64,000 nt of DNA from Anaerococcus pacaensis 9403502 (GTDB lineage Bacteria > Bacillota > Clostridia > Tissierellales > Peptoniphilaceae), in assembly GCA_000308255.3 (NCBI GenBank), contig HG326663.1, positions 679,269-743,268 on the forward strand. The letters are read 5' to 3'. Shown one piece after another: positions 45,981-55,292 of the stretch; position 1 is the stretch's first letter; each line of letters begins with the position of its first letter. The notes beneath the pieces are model-generated. The model saw only the letters and a program-made list of their open reading frames with translations, had not been told where the DNA came from and did no database searches. Made by a program: the position numbers and the translations under genes.

Positions 45981-46943
45981 ATGTTTCGTTATATAGTAAA
46001 GAGAATTATAAGTTTGATACCAGTTGCTCTTATAATTTCTATATTATTATTTGCATTTAGTAAAGCCATGCCTGGCGATCCTATACAGGCTATGATGCCA
46101 ACTACAGGCCGTATGACCAAGGCCCAACAAGAAGAATTATATAAGACATTAGAAGCCCGCTACGGTTATGATAAGAGCCTACCTGAACAATACGTCAAAT
46201 GGTTAGGTAGATCTTTACGTGGGGACTTTGGTGAATCTACATCTAAGAAAAGACCGGTAAAAGAATACCTAAAAGAGCCACTAAAAAATACTATCTACCT
46301 AAATATCGGTTCTACAATTATTTCATTTGTACTGTCGGTGCTTATAGGTATTAGGTCGGCCACCCATAGGGGAGGTGTATTTGACCGAACCTTCCAGACG
46401 CTAACTTTAGTTGGTTTGTCTATACCAGTTTTCTTTATAGGTCTATTGTGTATATATTTCTTTGCCTTTAAACTTGGCTGGTTCCCAGCTAATGGTATGC
46501 CAAGAGAAAATACTTTTGGCCAATGGGTAAGATACTTAGCCCTACCTACGCTTACACTTACCATAGGTTCTCTTGCAGGCCTTTCAAGATATGTAAGAAA
46601 CTCTATGCTTGATGCTCTAAACCAAGACTTCATCCGTACAGCAAGATCTAAGGGTTTGGCTGAAAAGACTGTTATATATTCACATGCATTTAGAAATGCT
46701 CTTATACCAGTAGTTACAGCCCTTACTTGGTCTATACTTGGCATGTTCTCAGGTTCTGCTATTACAGAGCGTATCTTTGCTTATAGGGGTATAGGAAACG
46801 AACTTATTTCTGCCGTTATGGCACAAGATTATAATATAATTTTGACTCTATCAATGTTTTATGCATTATTGACACTACTTGGTAACCTAATAATGGACGT
46901 TGCTTATGCATTAGTTGACCCTAGAGTTAAATTGGAAGCTTAG
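45981..46943 (+). CDS. oppB: Oligopeptide ABC transporter permease OppB
   Basis: A 320-residue permease with six membrane segments, starting with FRYIVKRIISLIPVALIISILLF. It has the dipeptide/oligopeptide permease pattern (MPGDPIQAM; GDFGES) and the ATPase-contact EAA loop (DFIRTARSKGLAEKTVIYSHAFRNALIPV). AAGGGAAG precedes the ATG; the oppC gene follows after 9 bases. Confidence 0.94.
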   Translation: MFRYIVKRIISLIPVALIISILLFAFSKAMPGDPIQAMMPTTGRMTKAQQEELYKTLEARYGYDKSLPEQYVKWLGRSLRGDFGESTSKKRPVKEYLKEPLKNTIYLNIGSTIISFVLSVLIGIRSATHRGGVFDRTFQTLTLVGLSIPVFFIGLLCIYFFAFKLGWFPANGMPRENTFGQWVRYLALPTLTLTIGSLAGLSRYVRNSMLDALNQDFIRTARSKGLAEKTVIYSHAFRNALIPVVTALTWSILGMFSGSAITERIFAYRGIGNELISAVMAQDYNIILTLSMFYALLTLLGNLIMDVAYALVDPRVKLEA

Positions 46944-46952
46944 AGGTCTTTT

Positions 46953-48944
46953 ATGAACAAATATATAAGTAAATCATTTAGCTCATATAAGAGCTTTTTA
47001 ACTAATCAATTACGTCGTGGCTTTACTTTTGCAGCTGATGATGTTCCAGAAATTGAAAATGAACCAAGAGTTCCAGAAGACCGTAGACTCATAGAAGATG
47101 AAGTAGAAAACTTCAATAATCCTAACCAAAATATAGGTACTATGGGTGACCCTTCATCAGAAAATAAGGACCTAAAAGAAGAAGCTATCAGATCCCCAGG
47201 AAAGGTAGCAGTTAGAAACTTCTTTAGAAACCCACTTGGGGTTTTTGGTCTAATATTATTTATAGCTATGGTGCTAGTAGTATTTGTAGGTAGCTCTATG
47301 CTTCCATTTAACCAATACTACTCACAAGGTAACCTTACAAACATCCCACCAGGGGGAGCATATATGAATGTTCCATCTGCTATGGAAAAAGAAGGTACAC
47401 AAAAGATAGGTATCGGTAATACCTTTGCTGTTGGTCTTACAAATGAAAATAATATCTATGTTTGGGGCCAAGATAACCCTGTAGCAAAAGAAACTGTAGT
47501 AAATATCCCAGAAAAAGCTAAAGAAGCTTTTGCCAACAAAAAAATCGTAGATGTGGCAGCGGGTGATAGACATATTATCGTTGCTACAGAAGATAACGAA
47601 CTATATGGTTGGGGTAACAACTCTTTTGACCAAACCAAGATGCCTCCTATGAATGAATCTAAAATCAAACAAGAAGGTATCGCAAAACTAGGTGCTGGTG
47701 TTCAGTATTCAGTTGTCCTTACAAAAGAGAAAAATATTTATGTATGGGGTTCAACCCTTGCCAGCCGTCTAAATATGATTCCACCATCTATCCAAGGTAC
47801 TGTAGAAGACTTTGATACATCTGCTATCAACATACTTGTGGCAAAATCTGATGGTACTGTACAACTTCTAGGCGTAAAGGGTGCAGAAAATGACTCTGCT
47901 ATGCCAGAAGAAGTAAAAGATGGGTCAGTATTTGTAACAAATGTAGCTCTTACTAGCAACTCTGCAGCAGCCCTTACTAAAGAAGGGGATGTAATAGTGT
48001 GGGGTCCTTCTAGAGCAGGCACAGCTGGTAACAATGTCCCAGAATTTGAAGCTCCTATTGTAGATATCGAAGGTGGTGAAACAACATTTACTGCCCTAGA
48101 TAGCAATGGTAAGACCTATACATGGGGTAAAGACAACTACGGGGAATTAAATTCTCCAGATGGCGAGTATGATCAAATCTATGCATCATACTTTAATAAC
48201 TATGCAGTAAAAAAAGACGGAAATATAGACACATGGGGCCTAAATGGCTTTAGATTTGGTTCTGATGACCAAGGTCGTGATATTTTCACAAGACTTATCC
48301 ACGGTGGTCGTATGACTATGATCATCTCGCTTATATCAACAGTTATCCAAGTAGTACTTGGTGTACTAATTGGTATGATAGCTGGTTTTGCTGGTGGACG
48401 TGTGGACAATGATTTGATGAGAATATCTGAGATTATTTCATCATTCCCATTTTATCCAATGCTTATTTCCCTATCAGCACTCCTACCACCAGGAGCTAGC
48501 CAAACACAAAGAATCACCATGGTAATGGTACTCCTTGGTTTATTAGGTTGGACAGGCCTTGCACGTCTAGTGCGTGGACAAATCCTTGCTGAACGTGAAC
48601 GTGACTATATCACAGCTGCTCGTGCACTTGGGGTAAAAAATTCCACAATCATGATCAACCACGTATTGCCAAATATATTACCAATCGTAATAGTAAATGC
48701 GACTTTAGGTTATGCTGGTAACTTACTATCAGAATCTGGGCTATCATTCCTAGGTTTCGGTGTCCAAGAGCCAACACCATCTTGGGGTAATATGCTAACT
48801 GCAGCTCAAAGCTCAGATGTGCTTAAGTTCTACTGGTGGAGATGGGTATTCCCAGCATTAGCAATCTTCTTGGTATCATTCTCTATAAACCTTATCGGGG
48901 ATGCTATCCGTGATGCTATCGACCCAAGAGCAAATGAGAGATAG
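46953..48944 (+). CDS. oppC: OppC permease with an inserted RCC1-like beta-propeller
   Basis: A 663-residue permease, about twice the normal length of OppC. Residues 95-117 (GVFGLILFIAMVLVVFVGSSML) form the first membrane helix. Residues about 146-432 are an insertion with repeated units ending in WG (VWG 170, GWG 219, VWG 264, VWG 349, TWG 390, TWG 427), each with a pattern like VAAGDRHIIVATEDNELYGWG, as in RCC1 repeats. The standard OppC sequence resumes at FGSDDQGRDIFTRLIHGGR and continues through the EAA loop (DYITAARALGVKNSTIMINHVLPN) to the end. By topology the propeller lies outside the cell between TM1 and TM2. Its reading frame is open throughout. Confidence 0.92.
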   Translation: MNKYISKSFSSYKSFLTNQLRRGFTFAADDVPEIENEPRVPEDRRLIEDEVENFNNPNQNIGTMGDPSSENKDLKEEAIRSPGKVAVRNFFRNPLGVFGLILFIAMVLVVFVGSSMLPFNQYYSQGNLTNIPPGGAYMNVPSAMEKEGTQKIGIGNTFAVGLTNENNIYVWGQDNPVAKETVVNIPEKAKEAFANKKIVDVAAGDRHIIVATEDNELYGWGNNSFDQTKMPPMNESKIKQEGIAKLGAGVQYSVVLTKEKNIYVWGSTLASRLNMIPPSIQGTVEDFDTSAINILVAKSDGTVQLLGVKGAENDSAMPEEVKDGSVFVTNVALTSNSAAALTKEGDVIVWGPSRAGTAGNNVPEFEAPIVDIEGGETTFTALDSNGKTYTWGKDNYGELNSPDGEYDQIYASYFNNYAVKKDGNIDTWGLNGFRFGSDDQGRDIFTRLIHGGRMTMIISLISTVIQVVLGVLIGMIAGFAGGRVDNDLMRISEIISSFPFYPMLISLSALLPPGASQTQRITMVMVLLGLLGWTGLARLVRGQILAERERDYITAARALGVKNSTIMINHVLPNILPIVIVNATLGYAGNLLSESGLSFLGFGVQEPTPSWGNMLTAAQSSDVLKFYWWRWVFPALAIFLVSFSINLIGDAIRDAIDPRANER

Positions 48945-48952
48945 AGGCGAAT

Positions 48953-49960
48953 ATGACTTTATTAGAAATTAACAATCTTCACACATATTTCTCTACTAGA
49001 CGTGGTCTTATCAAGGCTGTAAATGGCGTATCATTTACAGTCGATGAGGGTAAGACCCTAGGTCTAGTAGGAGAATCAGGTTCGGGTAAGTCTCAAACAG
49101 CTATGAGTATCCTCCAACTGTTTGAGCCAAACCAAAAGATATACGAAGGTGAAGTAATCTATAATGGTACTGACCTTACAAAAATTAAAAAAAGCGAAAT
49201 GGAACACATCAGAGGTAACGAGATCTCTATGATCTTCCAAGAACCTATGAGTTCCCTAAACCCTGTATTTACAGTAGAAAGACAAATCGGTGAAGTTCTT
49301 ATGCTTCACGAAGGTCTAAATAAGCAACAAGCAGCAGAAAAAGTACAAGAATTACTTGCTGCCGTTAAAATTCCAAACCCACATGTAGTTACCAAACAAT
49401 ATCCATTTGAACTATCAGGTGGTATGAACCAAAGGGTAATGATTGCCATGGCCCTTGCCTGCGAACCAAAACTACTTATCGCAGATGAGCCTACAACAGC
49501 TCTTGATGTAACTATCCAAGCTCAAATCCTAAGGCTGATGAATGACCTAAAGCATAGACTAAACACATCTATCCTTTTCATCACTCACGACCTTGGGGTT
49601 ATCAATCAAATGGCCGATGAAGTAGCTGTAATGTATTCTGGTCAAATTGTAGAGCAATCTCCAGTAGAATATATCTTCAAGACCGACATCACAGACTACA
49701 ACCACCCATACACAGTAGCACTTTTAAACTCTATCCCATCTATCACATCAGATAGAAACGAAAGACTAGATATCATCCCAGGATCTGTACCTCACCCACT
49801 TAACCTCCCACCAGGATGTAAGTTTGCAGACAGATGTAGGTTTGCTACAGAAAAATGTATCAACCAAATGCCTGAACTAGTACAAGTTACAGAAAACCAA
49901 AGGATTAGGTGCCACTACCCAAATAGAAAGGAAAGAGAAGATGGAAAATACAAACAATAG
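48953..49960 (+). CDS. oppD: Oligopeptide ABC transporter ATPase OppD
   Basis: A 335-residue ATPase: [10 protein letters not shown] (Walker A), [12 protein letters not shown] (Q loop), [15 protein letters not shown] (signature), [16 protein letters not shown] (Walker B) and THDLGV (H loop). The C-terminal oligopeptide-type cysteine motif ([14 protein letters not shown]) of Opp/Dpp ATPases, a probable Fe-S site, is present. It overlaps oppF by 20 bases. Confidence 0.95.
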   Translation: MTLLEINNLHTYFSTRRGLIKAVNGVSFTVDEGKTLGLVGESGSGKSQTAMSILQLFEPNQKIYEGEVIYNGTDLTKIKKSEMEHIRGNEISMIFQEPMSSLNPVFTVERQIGEVLMLHEGLNKQQAAEKVQELLAAVKIPNPHVVTKQYPFELSGGMNQRVMIAMALACEPKLLIADEPTTALDVTIQAQILRLMNDLKHRLNTSILFITHDLGVINQMADEVAVMYSGQIVEQSPVEYIFKTDITDYNHPYTVALLNSIPSITSDRNERLDIIPGSVPHPLNLPPGCKFADRCRFATEKCINQMPELVQVTENQRIRCHYPNRKEREDGKYKQ

Positions 49961-51560
49961 AGAGGTCTTATTTAAGATAAGAAACCTCAAAAAATATTTC
50001 CCTCTTAAGAAAAAGAGCATATTCGACAGAAGCCCACAGGCCTATGTCCATGCCAACGAATCAATCGACCTTGATATCTATAAGGGTGAAACACTAGGAC
50101 TAGTAGGAGAATCTGGATGTGGTAAGTCTACATTTGGTAGAACACTCCTACAAATTTATGACCAAACAGAAGGAACTACCCTATACTACGGCAAAACCAT
50201 CGATGACATTGCTCCAGAATATATGGGCAAGATGATCAAAGATATACCAAGCCAGTTCCCAAATTACGCCAAAGCCCGCAAAGAACTTGATGACATATAT
50301 GGCCAAATAGAAGCTGCTACTACCGACGAAGAACGTGCTGCAGCTAATGAAAAAGCTATGTTTAAGCGCCGTGAAATCGAAGATAAGTACCTAAATATGA
50401 TTAGGATAGCAGGTGGACTTCTTACAAGCTCTGACCTAAACAAAGTATCAAAGATGCTTAGCGAACACTACAGCATCCTTCGTGAACGCGCTGCTATTAT
50501 CGACCAAATCGAAGTAATGGAAGATAAGCTAAAGATGAGAAGCCGTGATTGGGATGAATACTATGATGCAGTAGACAAAGACCCAAAACACAATGAACTT
50601 ATCGAAAAACGCGCTGAACTTTCAAAAAAAGCTGGGGCGAAATATAACGAAATCGAAGAATATAGAGCGACTTTAACTTCTAATGAAGCTTTTGAAGAGC
50701 TTGAAAGCCAAAAAGACCGTGGTATCGACTTATCTGAGCTAAACATCGAAGAGATGAGAAACCTTAGAAAAGACCTACAAATGATATTCCAAGACCCTTA
50801 CGGATCTCTAGATACAAAAATGACAGTAGGTAACATCATCGGTGAAGGTGTCCTAGGCCACGAGCTATTTAAAAACCGTAACGAAGAAGGCTACAATGAA
50901 TACATCCAAGAAACTATGGAAAAATGTGGGCTTGCTCCATACTTCCTACACCGTTTCCCTCACCAATTCTCTGGTGGTCAAAGACAAAGAATCGGTATAG
51001 CAAGAGCCCTTGCATTAAAACCAAAGTTCATCGTTTGTGACGAAGCTGTATCAGCCCTAGACGTATCGATCCAATCGCAAATCATAAACCTACTTCAAGA
51101 CCTTAAGGAAGAAAATAACCTTACTTACCTATTTATCACCCACGACCTTTCAGTAGTTAAATACATCTCTGATAGGATTGGTGTAATGTATCTAGGTGTG
51201 CTAGTAGAACTTGCTGACAGTGAAAAGATTTTCGAAAATCCACTTCACCCATACACCCAAGCCCTACTACAAGCCATCCCTCGTACAGACGTAGACTCTG
51301 GCCAAGAGCTAGCTACAATTGATGGAGACATTCCATCAGCTGTAAACCCACCTAAAGGTTGCCGTTTCCACACCAGATGCCCATACGCTATGGATATCTG
51401 TGCTTCATATGAGCCAGAACTTAAGGACTATGAAAATGGCCACTTCGTGGCTTGCCACTTGATGGAAGTCTCTGAAGAAGAAAAGCAAAGAGCTTTTGAG
51501 AAAAACCAAGCTAAGAAGGAAAAAGAAGAGCACGAACTTGAGGAAATGAGCGCTCTATGA
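49941..51560 (+). CDS. oppF: Oligopeptide ABC transporter ATPase OppF with a long helical insertion
   Basis: A 539-residue ATPase; usual length is about 320. Walker A (GESGCGKST, residues 56-64) is followed by an insertion of about 180 residues (about 86-265) rich in Lys, Glu and Ala, predicted helical or coiled coil (KARKELDDIYGQIEAATTDE). The standard fold resumes at LRKDLQMIFQDPYGSLD (Q loop), then FSGGQRQRIGIARAL, FIVCDEAVSALD (Walker B with Ala for the usual Pro) and THDLSVV. The C-terminal CRFHTRCPYAMDIC motif is intact. The insertion is in frame, so the protein is probably functional. Confidence 0.92.
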   Translation: MENTNNREVLFKIRNLKKYFPLKKKSIFDRSPQAYVHANESIDLDIYKGETLGLVGESGCGKSTFGRTLLQIYDQTEGTTLYYGKTIDDIAPEYMGKMIKDIPSQFPNYAKARKELDDIYGQIEAATTDEERAAANEKAMFKRREIEDKYLNMIRIAGGLLTSSDLNKVSKMLSEHYSILRERAAIIDQIEVMEDKLKMRSRDWDEYYDAVDKDPKHNELIEKRAELSKKAGAKYNEIEEYRATLTSNEAFEELESQKDRGIDLSELNIEEMRNLRKDLQMIFQDPYGSLDTKMTVGNIIGEGVLGHELFKNRNEEGYNEYIQETMEKCGLAPYFLHRFPHQFSGGQRQRIGIARALALKPKFIVCDEAVSALDVSIQSQIINLLQDLKEENNLTYLFITHDLSVVKYISDRIGVMYLGVLVELADSEKIFENPLHPYTQALLQAIPRTDVDSGQELATIDGDIPSAVNPPKGCRFHTRCPYAMDICASYEPELKDYENGHFVACHLMEVSEEEKQRAFEKNQAKKEKEEHELEEMSAL

Positions 51561-51745
51561 AACGACCTATAGATAGGTTTAGCGGCAAATCAGACGAAGA
51601 AATATATGAGAAAACTCATCTCTTAGATGAAAATAACCTTGAAAAAGGCGATAGGCTGGCTATGTTTTTAGCAGCTATGAGGGTATTTTTACCAGGCCTA
51701 CTTCTAGTAATAGGACCCCTATTACTCCTAGCTATATTTCTATAA
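51557..51745 (+). CDS. Small single-pass membrane protein at the end of the opp operon
   Basis: A 62-residue protein whose ATG overlaps the oppF stop (ATGA). The N-terminal half is charged (RFSGKSDEEIYEKTHLLDEN) and the C-terminal half is one hydrophobic helix (FLPGLLLVIGPLLLLAIFL). I do not recognise it. Coupling to oppF suggests an accessory role to this Opp system, or simply co-expression. Confidence 0.65.
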   Translation: MKRPIDRFSGKSDEEIYEKTHLLDENNLEKGDRLAMFLAAMRVFLPGLLLVIGPLLLLAIFL

Positions 51746-51750
51746 ACACC

Positions 51751-51784
51751 AAAGACAACCCAGTATGAGGGTTGTCTTTTTCTT
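51751..51784. terminator. Terminator at the end of the first opp operon
   Basis: AAAGACAACCC / GGGTTGTCTTT, an 11-bp stem with a 7-base loop and a T-rich tail (TTTTTCTTTT). It may also serve the converging gene. Confidence 0.9.
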
Positions 51785-52114
51785 TTATAGGTCGTTTATA
51801 TTCATCTTATCGATTTGCTTATTAATCTTATTTTTTTCACGGACTCCGAAATATATAAACAAATATATAAAAGTAGGGATATTTGATATTAGCATTGAGA
51901 TAATCAAGCTAAATATATTTTGGCTAGGGCTCAGACCAATTGATTCATAAGATGCCCAGCCGGCAAAAACTGCTAGTGACATGATAAAACTAATGACAGG
52001 TAGGATTAAGCCAAAATATTTGTTATCCATTGAAGAAAGCTTAATTTGTGCCAATACCAGGCCTACAAAAACAAGTAGAAATAAGCCAATAGTTAGAAAA
52101 AAGTTAACAGCCAT
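51785..52114 (-). CDS. Small membrane protein next to a DUF2089 regulator
   Basis: A 109-residue protein with three probable membrane segments (FFLTIGLFLLVFVGLVLAQI; YFGLILPVISFIMSLAVFAG; NIFSLIISMLISNIPTFIYLFIYF). No known motif. It starts 1 base after the upstream gene and is thus co-transcribed with the DUF2089 gene, a pairing seen in other Firmicutes, which suggests a role set by that regulator. Confidence 0.65.
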   Translation of the reverse strand: MAVNFFLTIGLFLLVFVGLVLAQIKLSSMDNKYFGLILPVISFIMSLAVFAGWASYESIGLSPSQNIFSLIISMLISNIPTFIYLFIYFGVREKNKINKQIDKMNINDL

Positions 52115-52115
52115 A

Positions 52116-52412
52116 CTAGTCTCCTTTCATTTTCCTATATTCATTTATAAGAATTTTCGCTGTATCAAAGTCAATCTTGTCATTTACCGCTAGTCTCTTT
52201 ACAAGCCCCACATATGGGTCTTGGGCATGGTCTTCGTTTATCTCAATCTTTTGGATTAGCTTATCAAGCCTTAGCCTCACAGTAGGATATGTCACCTCAT
52301 ATAAGCCAGCAATTTCTTTGAGCGAGCCTGAAGCGAGGATAAAGTTTTTGATAAAATTTACATCTTCATCATCAAGGCCTGACATCCAATCAGGCACTAC
52401 ATCTATCGCCAT
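52116..52412 (-). CDS. DUF2089-family putative regulator
   Basis: A 98-residue protein of the DUF2089 type: VPDWMSGLDDEDVNFIKNFI then SLKEIAGLYEVTYPTVRLRLDKLIQKI, a helix-turn-helix-like segment that suggests DNA binding. The ATG at 52412 is preceded by AAAGGAGG at 8 bases; an ATG two codons upstream is too close to it. Probably autoregulates with the small membrane protein; inference only. Confidence 0.75.
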   Translation of the reverse strand: MAIDVVPDWMSGLDDEDVNFIKNFILASGSLKEIAGLYEVTYPTVRLRLDKLIQKIEINEDHAQDPYVGLVKRLAVNDKIDFDTAKILINEYRKMKGD

Positions 52413-52591
52413 AGGCATTACCTCCTTTAATTATATTCAATGTACTATTTAATATTATTTAAGTCAATAGTAAATGTTGATTTAATAAAATATAATATAA
52501 GTTTTGAGCTTGAGAGGATAATAAGCTTTAAAAGCTAACCATTCTACTATATTATGGGTATAAAATTAGTAAATAAAAGAAGGAGTTAATT

Positions 52592-52798
52592 ATGGAATAC
52601 GAGAAAAATTGGAAAGATAATTCTCAAATGGCTATAGACCACTGGGGTAAGCCGCATATTGAGCCAGAAGCAACTGATTTAGCAAATGAATCAAGCTTTA
52701 AAAACTATCTGATGACAGCCTATGGCTGGGATGAAGCACAAGCTATCGAGGAACTTAAGTGGTTTAGTGACTTTACTAGGACTTTTGAAAGTAAATAA
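52592..52798 (+). CDS. Small hypothetical protein
   Basis: A 68-residue soluble, acidic protein (DHWGKPHIEPEATDLANESS; ELKWFSDFTRTFESK). AAGGAG precedes the ATG and the SDR gene follows after 23 bases, so they are probably one unit. I do not recognise it. Confidence 0.6.
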   Translation: MEYEKNWKDNSQMAIDHWGKPHIEPEATDLANESSFKNYLMTAYGWDEAQAIEELKWFSDFTRTFESK

Positions 52799-52821
52799 TT
52801 TTAAAATACAAGGAGGAAATT

Positions 52822-53589
52822 ATGTATTTTACAAATAAATCAGTAGTAGTAACAGGAGCAAGCTCAGGTATCGGCCGTGGCATTGCATATGAATTTGCAA
52901 AAAATGGAGCGGTAGTGATAGCAGTTGCTAGACGTGCCGAAAGACTTGAAGAACTACAGAAAGAATGTGAAGAATTCGAAGGAAGAATCGTACCTTTTGT
53001 AGCAGATGTCACAGAGCAAGAAAATATCAAGGCCATGCTTGAAAAAGCAATCGAAGAAACAGGATCGCTAGATGTCCTAATCAATAATGCTGGTGCTATG
53101 GACTATTTCACACCAATTGGAGATATGGATGATGAATTATGGCATTGGATCATGAATCTTAACCTAAATGCTCCAGTATTTGCTATGCGTGAAGCAGTAA
53201 ATATCATGAAAGAGCAAGAAAATGGTGGCAATATAATAAATATAAATTCACTAGCAGGCCTATCAGGGGCAAAAGCGGGGGCAGCTTATACAGCAAGTAA
53301 ACACGCCCTAACTGGTGTAACAAAAAATACTGCTCACATGTATAAACACGAAGGCATCCGAGTAAATTCAGTAGTACCAGGTGGTATAGAATCAGAAGTA
53401 AACGATGACCCAAGCAAATTCCACCAATTCGGCATTGGTAGAGTTATGTCTGCTATAGAAACTGATGGTCTAATGGGCATGCCTTACGATATCGCCCAAG
53501 CTTGCCTATATCTAGCAAATAATGATTTAGCGAAATTTGTAAATGGTGCAAATCTAGTAGTAGATGGTGGGGTTTTAGCTAGTGAATAA
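52822..53589 (+). CDS. Short-chain dehydrogenase/reductase
   Basis: A 255-residue classical SDR: TGASSGIG cofactor loop (11-18), NNAG, catalytic Ser (NINSLAGLSG) and YTASK (Tyr/Lys), ending with the typical VNGANLVVDGG. It has an Arg after strand 2 (AVARRAERLEEL), which suggests NADP(H) use. AAGGAGG precedes the ATG. Substrate unknown; a terminator follows. Confidence 0.9.
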   Translation: MYFTNKSVVVTGASSGIGRGIAYEFAKNGAVVIAVARRAERLEELQKECEEFEGRIVPFVADVTEQENIKAMLEKAIEETGSLDVLINNAGAMDYFTPIGDMDDELWHWIMNLNLNAPVFAMREAVNIMKEQENGGNIININSLAGLSGAKAGAAYTASKHALTGVTKNTAHMYKHEGIRVNSVVPGGIESEVNDDPSKFHQFGIGRVMSAIETDGLMGMPYDIAQACLYLANNDLAKFVNGANLVVDGGVLASE

Positions 53590-53609
53590 TATTAGGATAA
53601 CTATCAAAA

Positions 53610-53639
53610 AAGAAGCGAGTTAATCTCGTTTCTTTTTTT
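53610..53639 (+). terminator. Terminator after the SDR gene
   Basis: AAGAAGCGAG / CTCGTTTCTT, a 10-bp stem with one G-T pair and a 5-base loop, followed by five or more T. Confidence 0.88.
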
Positions 53640-53715
53640 GTATAATTAATAAAATACTTAAAATAAACTAAAACAATCTTATTTCTTTTGTTATAATATA
53701 ATAAAAGGAGGATTT

Positions 53716-54477
53716 ATGTTTCATATTAAAAATTTCTTAGATAATGATGACATATTAGTAACCGATGAGCATGGTGCTTTTAGGGTGGCTGAGTATAAGA
53801 GAGACCTATCAGTTACCAAAGCTAGCGCCCAAGAAGAATATTTTGCAGCACAAATGGGAGTTAGGCTCAAGCAATTGGTTTGTGACTTATCACAAAGTCC
53901 TGTTATCCTTCAACAAGGGTCTATGCAATGGATGGTAGGAGATGTAAATGCGGGCACCGGTATTAAGGGTGTGGGGGATTTCTTTGGCAAATCTATACGA
54001 TCATCTGTAACCAAAGAATCAGCCATCAAGCCTGAATATCATGGAACTGGCATGGTAGTCTTAGAACCTACCTATAAATACATAATTCTCCTTGATGTCA
54101 GAGAATGGGGCGGGTCTTTGGTCTTAGAAGATGGATTCTTTTTAGCTTGTGAATCGTCACTTGACCATAAGACTGTAGCTAGAAACTCTCTCTCATCTGC
54201 CGTAGCCGGTGGAGAAGGCCTTTTTAACCTGGGCCTATCTGGCGATGGAGTAGTAGCGCTTGAATCTCCAGTAGCTCGTAATGAGTTGATTGAAGTAGAA
54301 CTAGACAATGATGAGCTGAGGATAGATGGATCATTTGCCATAGCCTGGACTTCATCACTCAAATTTACAGTAGAGCGCACCACCAAATCCCTTATAGGAT
54401 CAGCAGCAAGTGGAGAGGGTCTAGTCAATGTATATAGGGGATCTGGTAAAGTGCTTATGGCTCCAGTTGACCTATAA
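53716..54477 (+). CDS. AIM24-family protein
   Basis: A 253-residue, beta-rich protein of the AIM24/TIGR00266 type: repeated short beta motifs (GEGLFNLGLSGDGVVALESP; GEGLVNVYRGSGKVLMAP) and AIAWTSSLKFTVERTTKSLIG. Family function is not established in bacteria; in yeast AIM24 is mitochondrial. AAAGGAGG precedes the ATG. No signal peptide. Confidence 0.8.
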   Translation: MFHIKNFLDNDDILVTDEHGAFRVAEYKRDLSVTKASAQEEYFAAQMGVRLKQLVCDLSQSPVILQQGSMQWMVGDVNAGTGIKGVGDFFGKSIRSSVTKESAIKPEYHGTGMVVLEPTYKYIILLDVREWGGSLVLEDGFFLACESSLDHKTVARNSLSSAVAGGEGLFNLGLSGDGVVALESPVARNELIEVELDNDELRIDGSFAIAWTSSLKFTVERTTKSLIGSAASGEGLVNVYRGSGKVLMAPVDL

Positions 54478-54585
54478 AAAAATTAAAAAAATTTAAAATA
54501 AATGTTTAGAAACATTTTCACCGGGTATATTACTAATACAAAGATATATCTTTAATATAAAATGATGGAATAGGAGGACAGTCCA

Positions 54586-54846
54586 ATGAAAACAGAAGAA
54601 TCACAGTTTGAACTTTATTTTAAGCCAGATTGTCCATATTGCCTAAAGGTGTTAAATTTCTTTAGAGATAATAACATCATCAAATTCCCATCTTATAACA
54701 TAGAAGATGCGACATGCGGAGACGAGAACAAAAAGAAACTCGAAGAAGTCGGAGGAAAGGTGCAGGTACCTTGTCTAGTTATAGATGGTGAAGCAATGTA
54801 TGAATCTGACGATATAATTGAATACGCAAAAGCAAATCTTCTTTAA
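54586..54846 (+). CDS. Glutaredoxin-like protein
   Basis: An 86-residue thioredoxin-fold protein with a dithiol active site CPYC (C16, C19) and cis-proline in KVQVPCLVIDG, followed by ESDDIIEYAKANL; it resembles the glutaredoxin / GST N-terminal family. A third cysteine precedes the end of the fold (DATCGD). It lacks a signal peptide, so it acts in the cytoplasm. Two ATGs are not in competition; AGGAGG lies upstream of the chosen one. Confidence 0.88.
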   Translation: MKTEESQFELYFKPDCPYCLKVLNFFRDNNIIKFPSYNIEDATCGDENKKKLEEVGGKVQVPCLVIDGEAMYESDDIIEYAKANLL

Positions 54847-55292
54847 CAGAAAATATTGAGTAAAGATTGAGATAAAAAATTACTAATAAGCTTAGCCGCG
54901 TTAGAACTTTGAGAGAAAAAGTAAATGTGAGAATACTACAAGTTTGGCATTTCAGTTTTAATATGAGCTTTAGATATGAGTAATTAAAGAAATTTACTTT
55001 GAAGATAACACTAAACCTGAGTTTTTAAGATTATTAAATACTACAACTAGCCTTATGGTTAGGCTAAAGATAAATCGCAAAATATAGAAACAGCCTAGAC
55101 GATTTACTTAGCAGTGGTAGGAGAATGGTTTTAATTATAATTCGGGTTTTTTATTTGTCTAAATCTTTTATTATTAATGAATAATTGGAAAAAAGAGTCT
55201 ACTAGATGGTAGATGATTGATTAATCTTATAGACATAAGGAAACATACAAGTATTATGTAACTAGATGTGTATATCTTAAAAGGAGGGCAAA
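54847..55292. other. 446-base gap with a possible coding remnant
   Basis: No intact gene. One stretch (about 54985-55085, plus strand) reads as 35 sense codons without start (KEIYFEDNTKPEFLRLLN) before a stop, which looks protein-like, perhaps a relic. An AAAAGGAGGG ribosome binding site for the next gene ends the gap. Confidence 0.4.
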
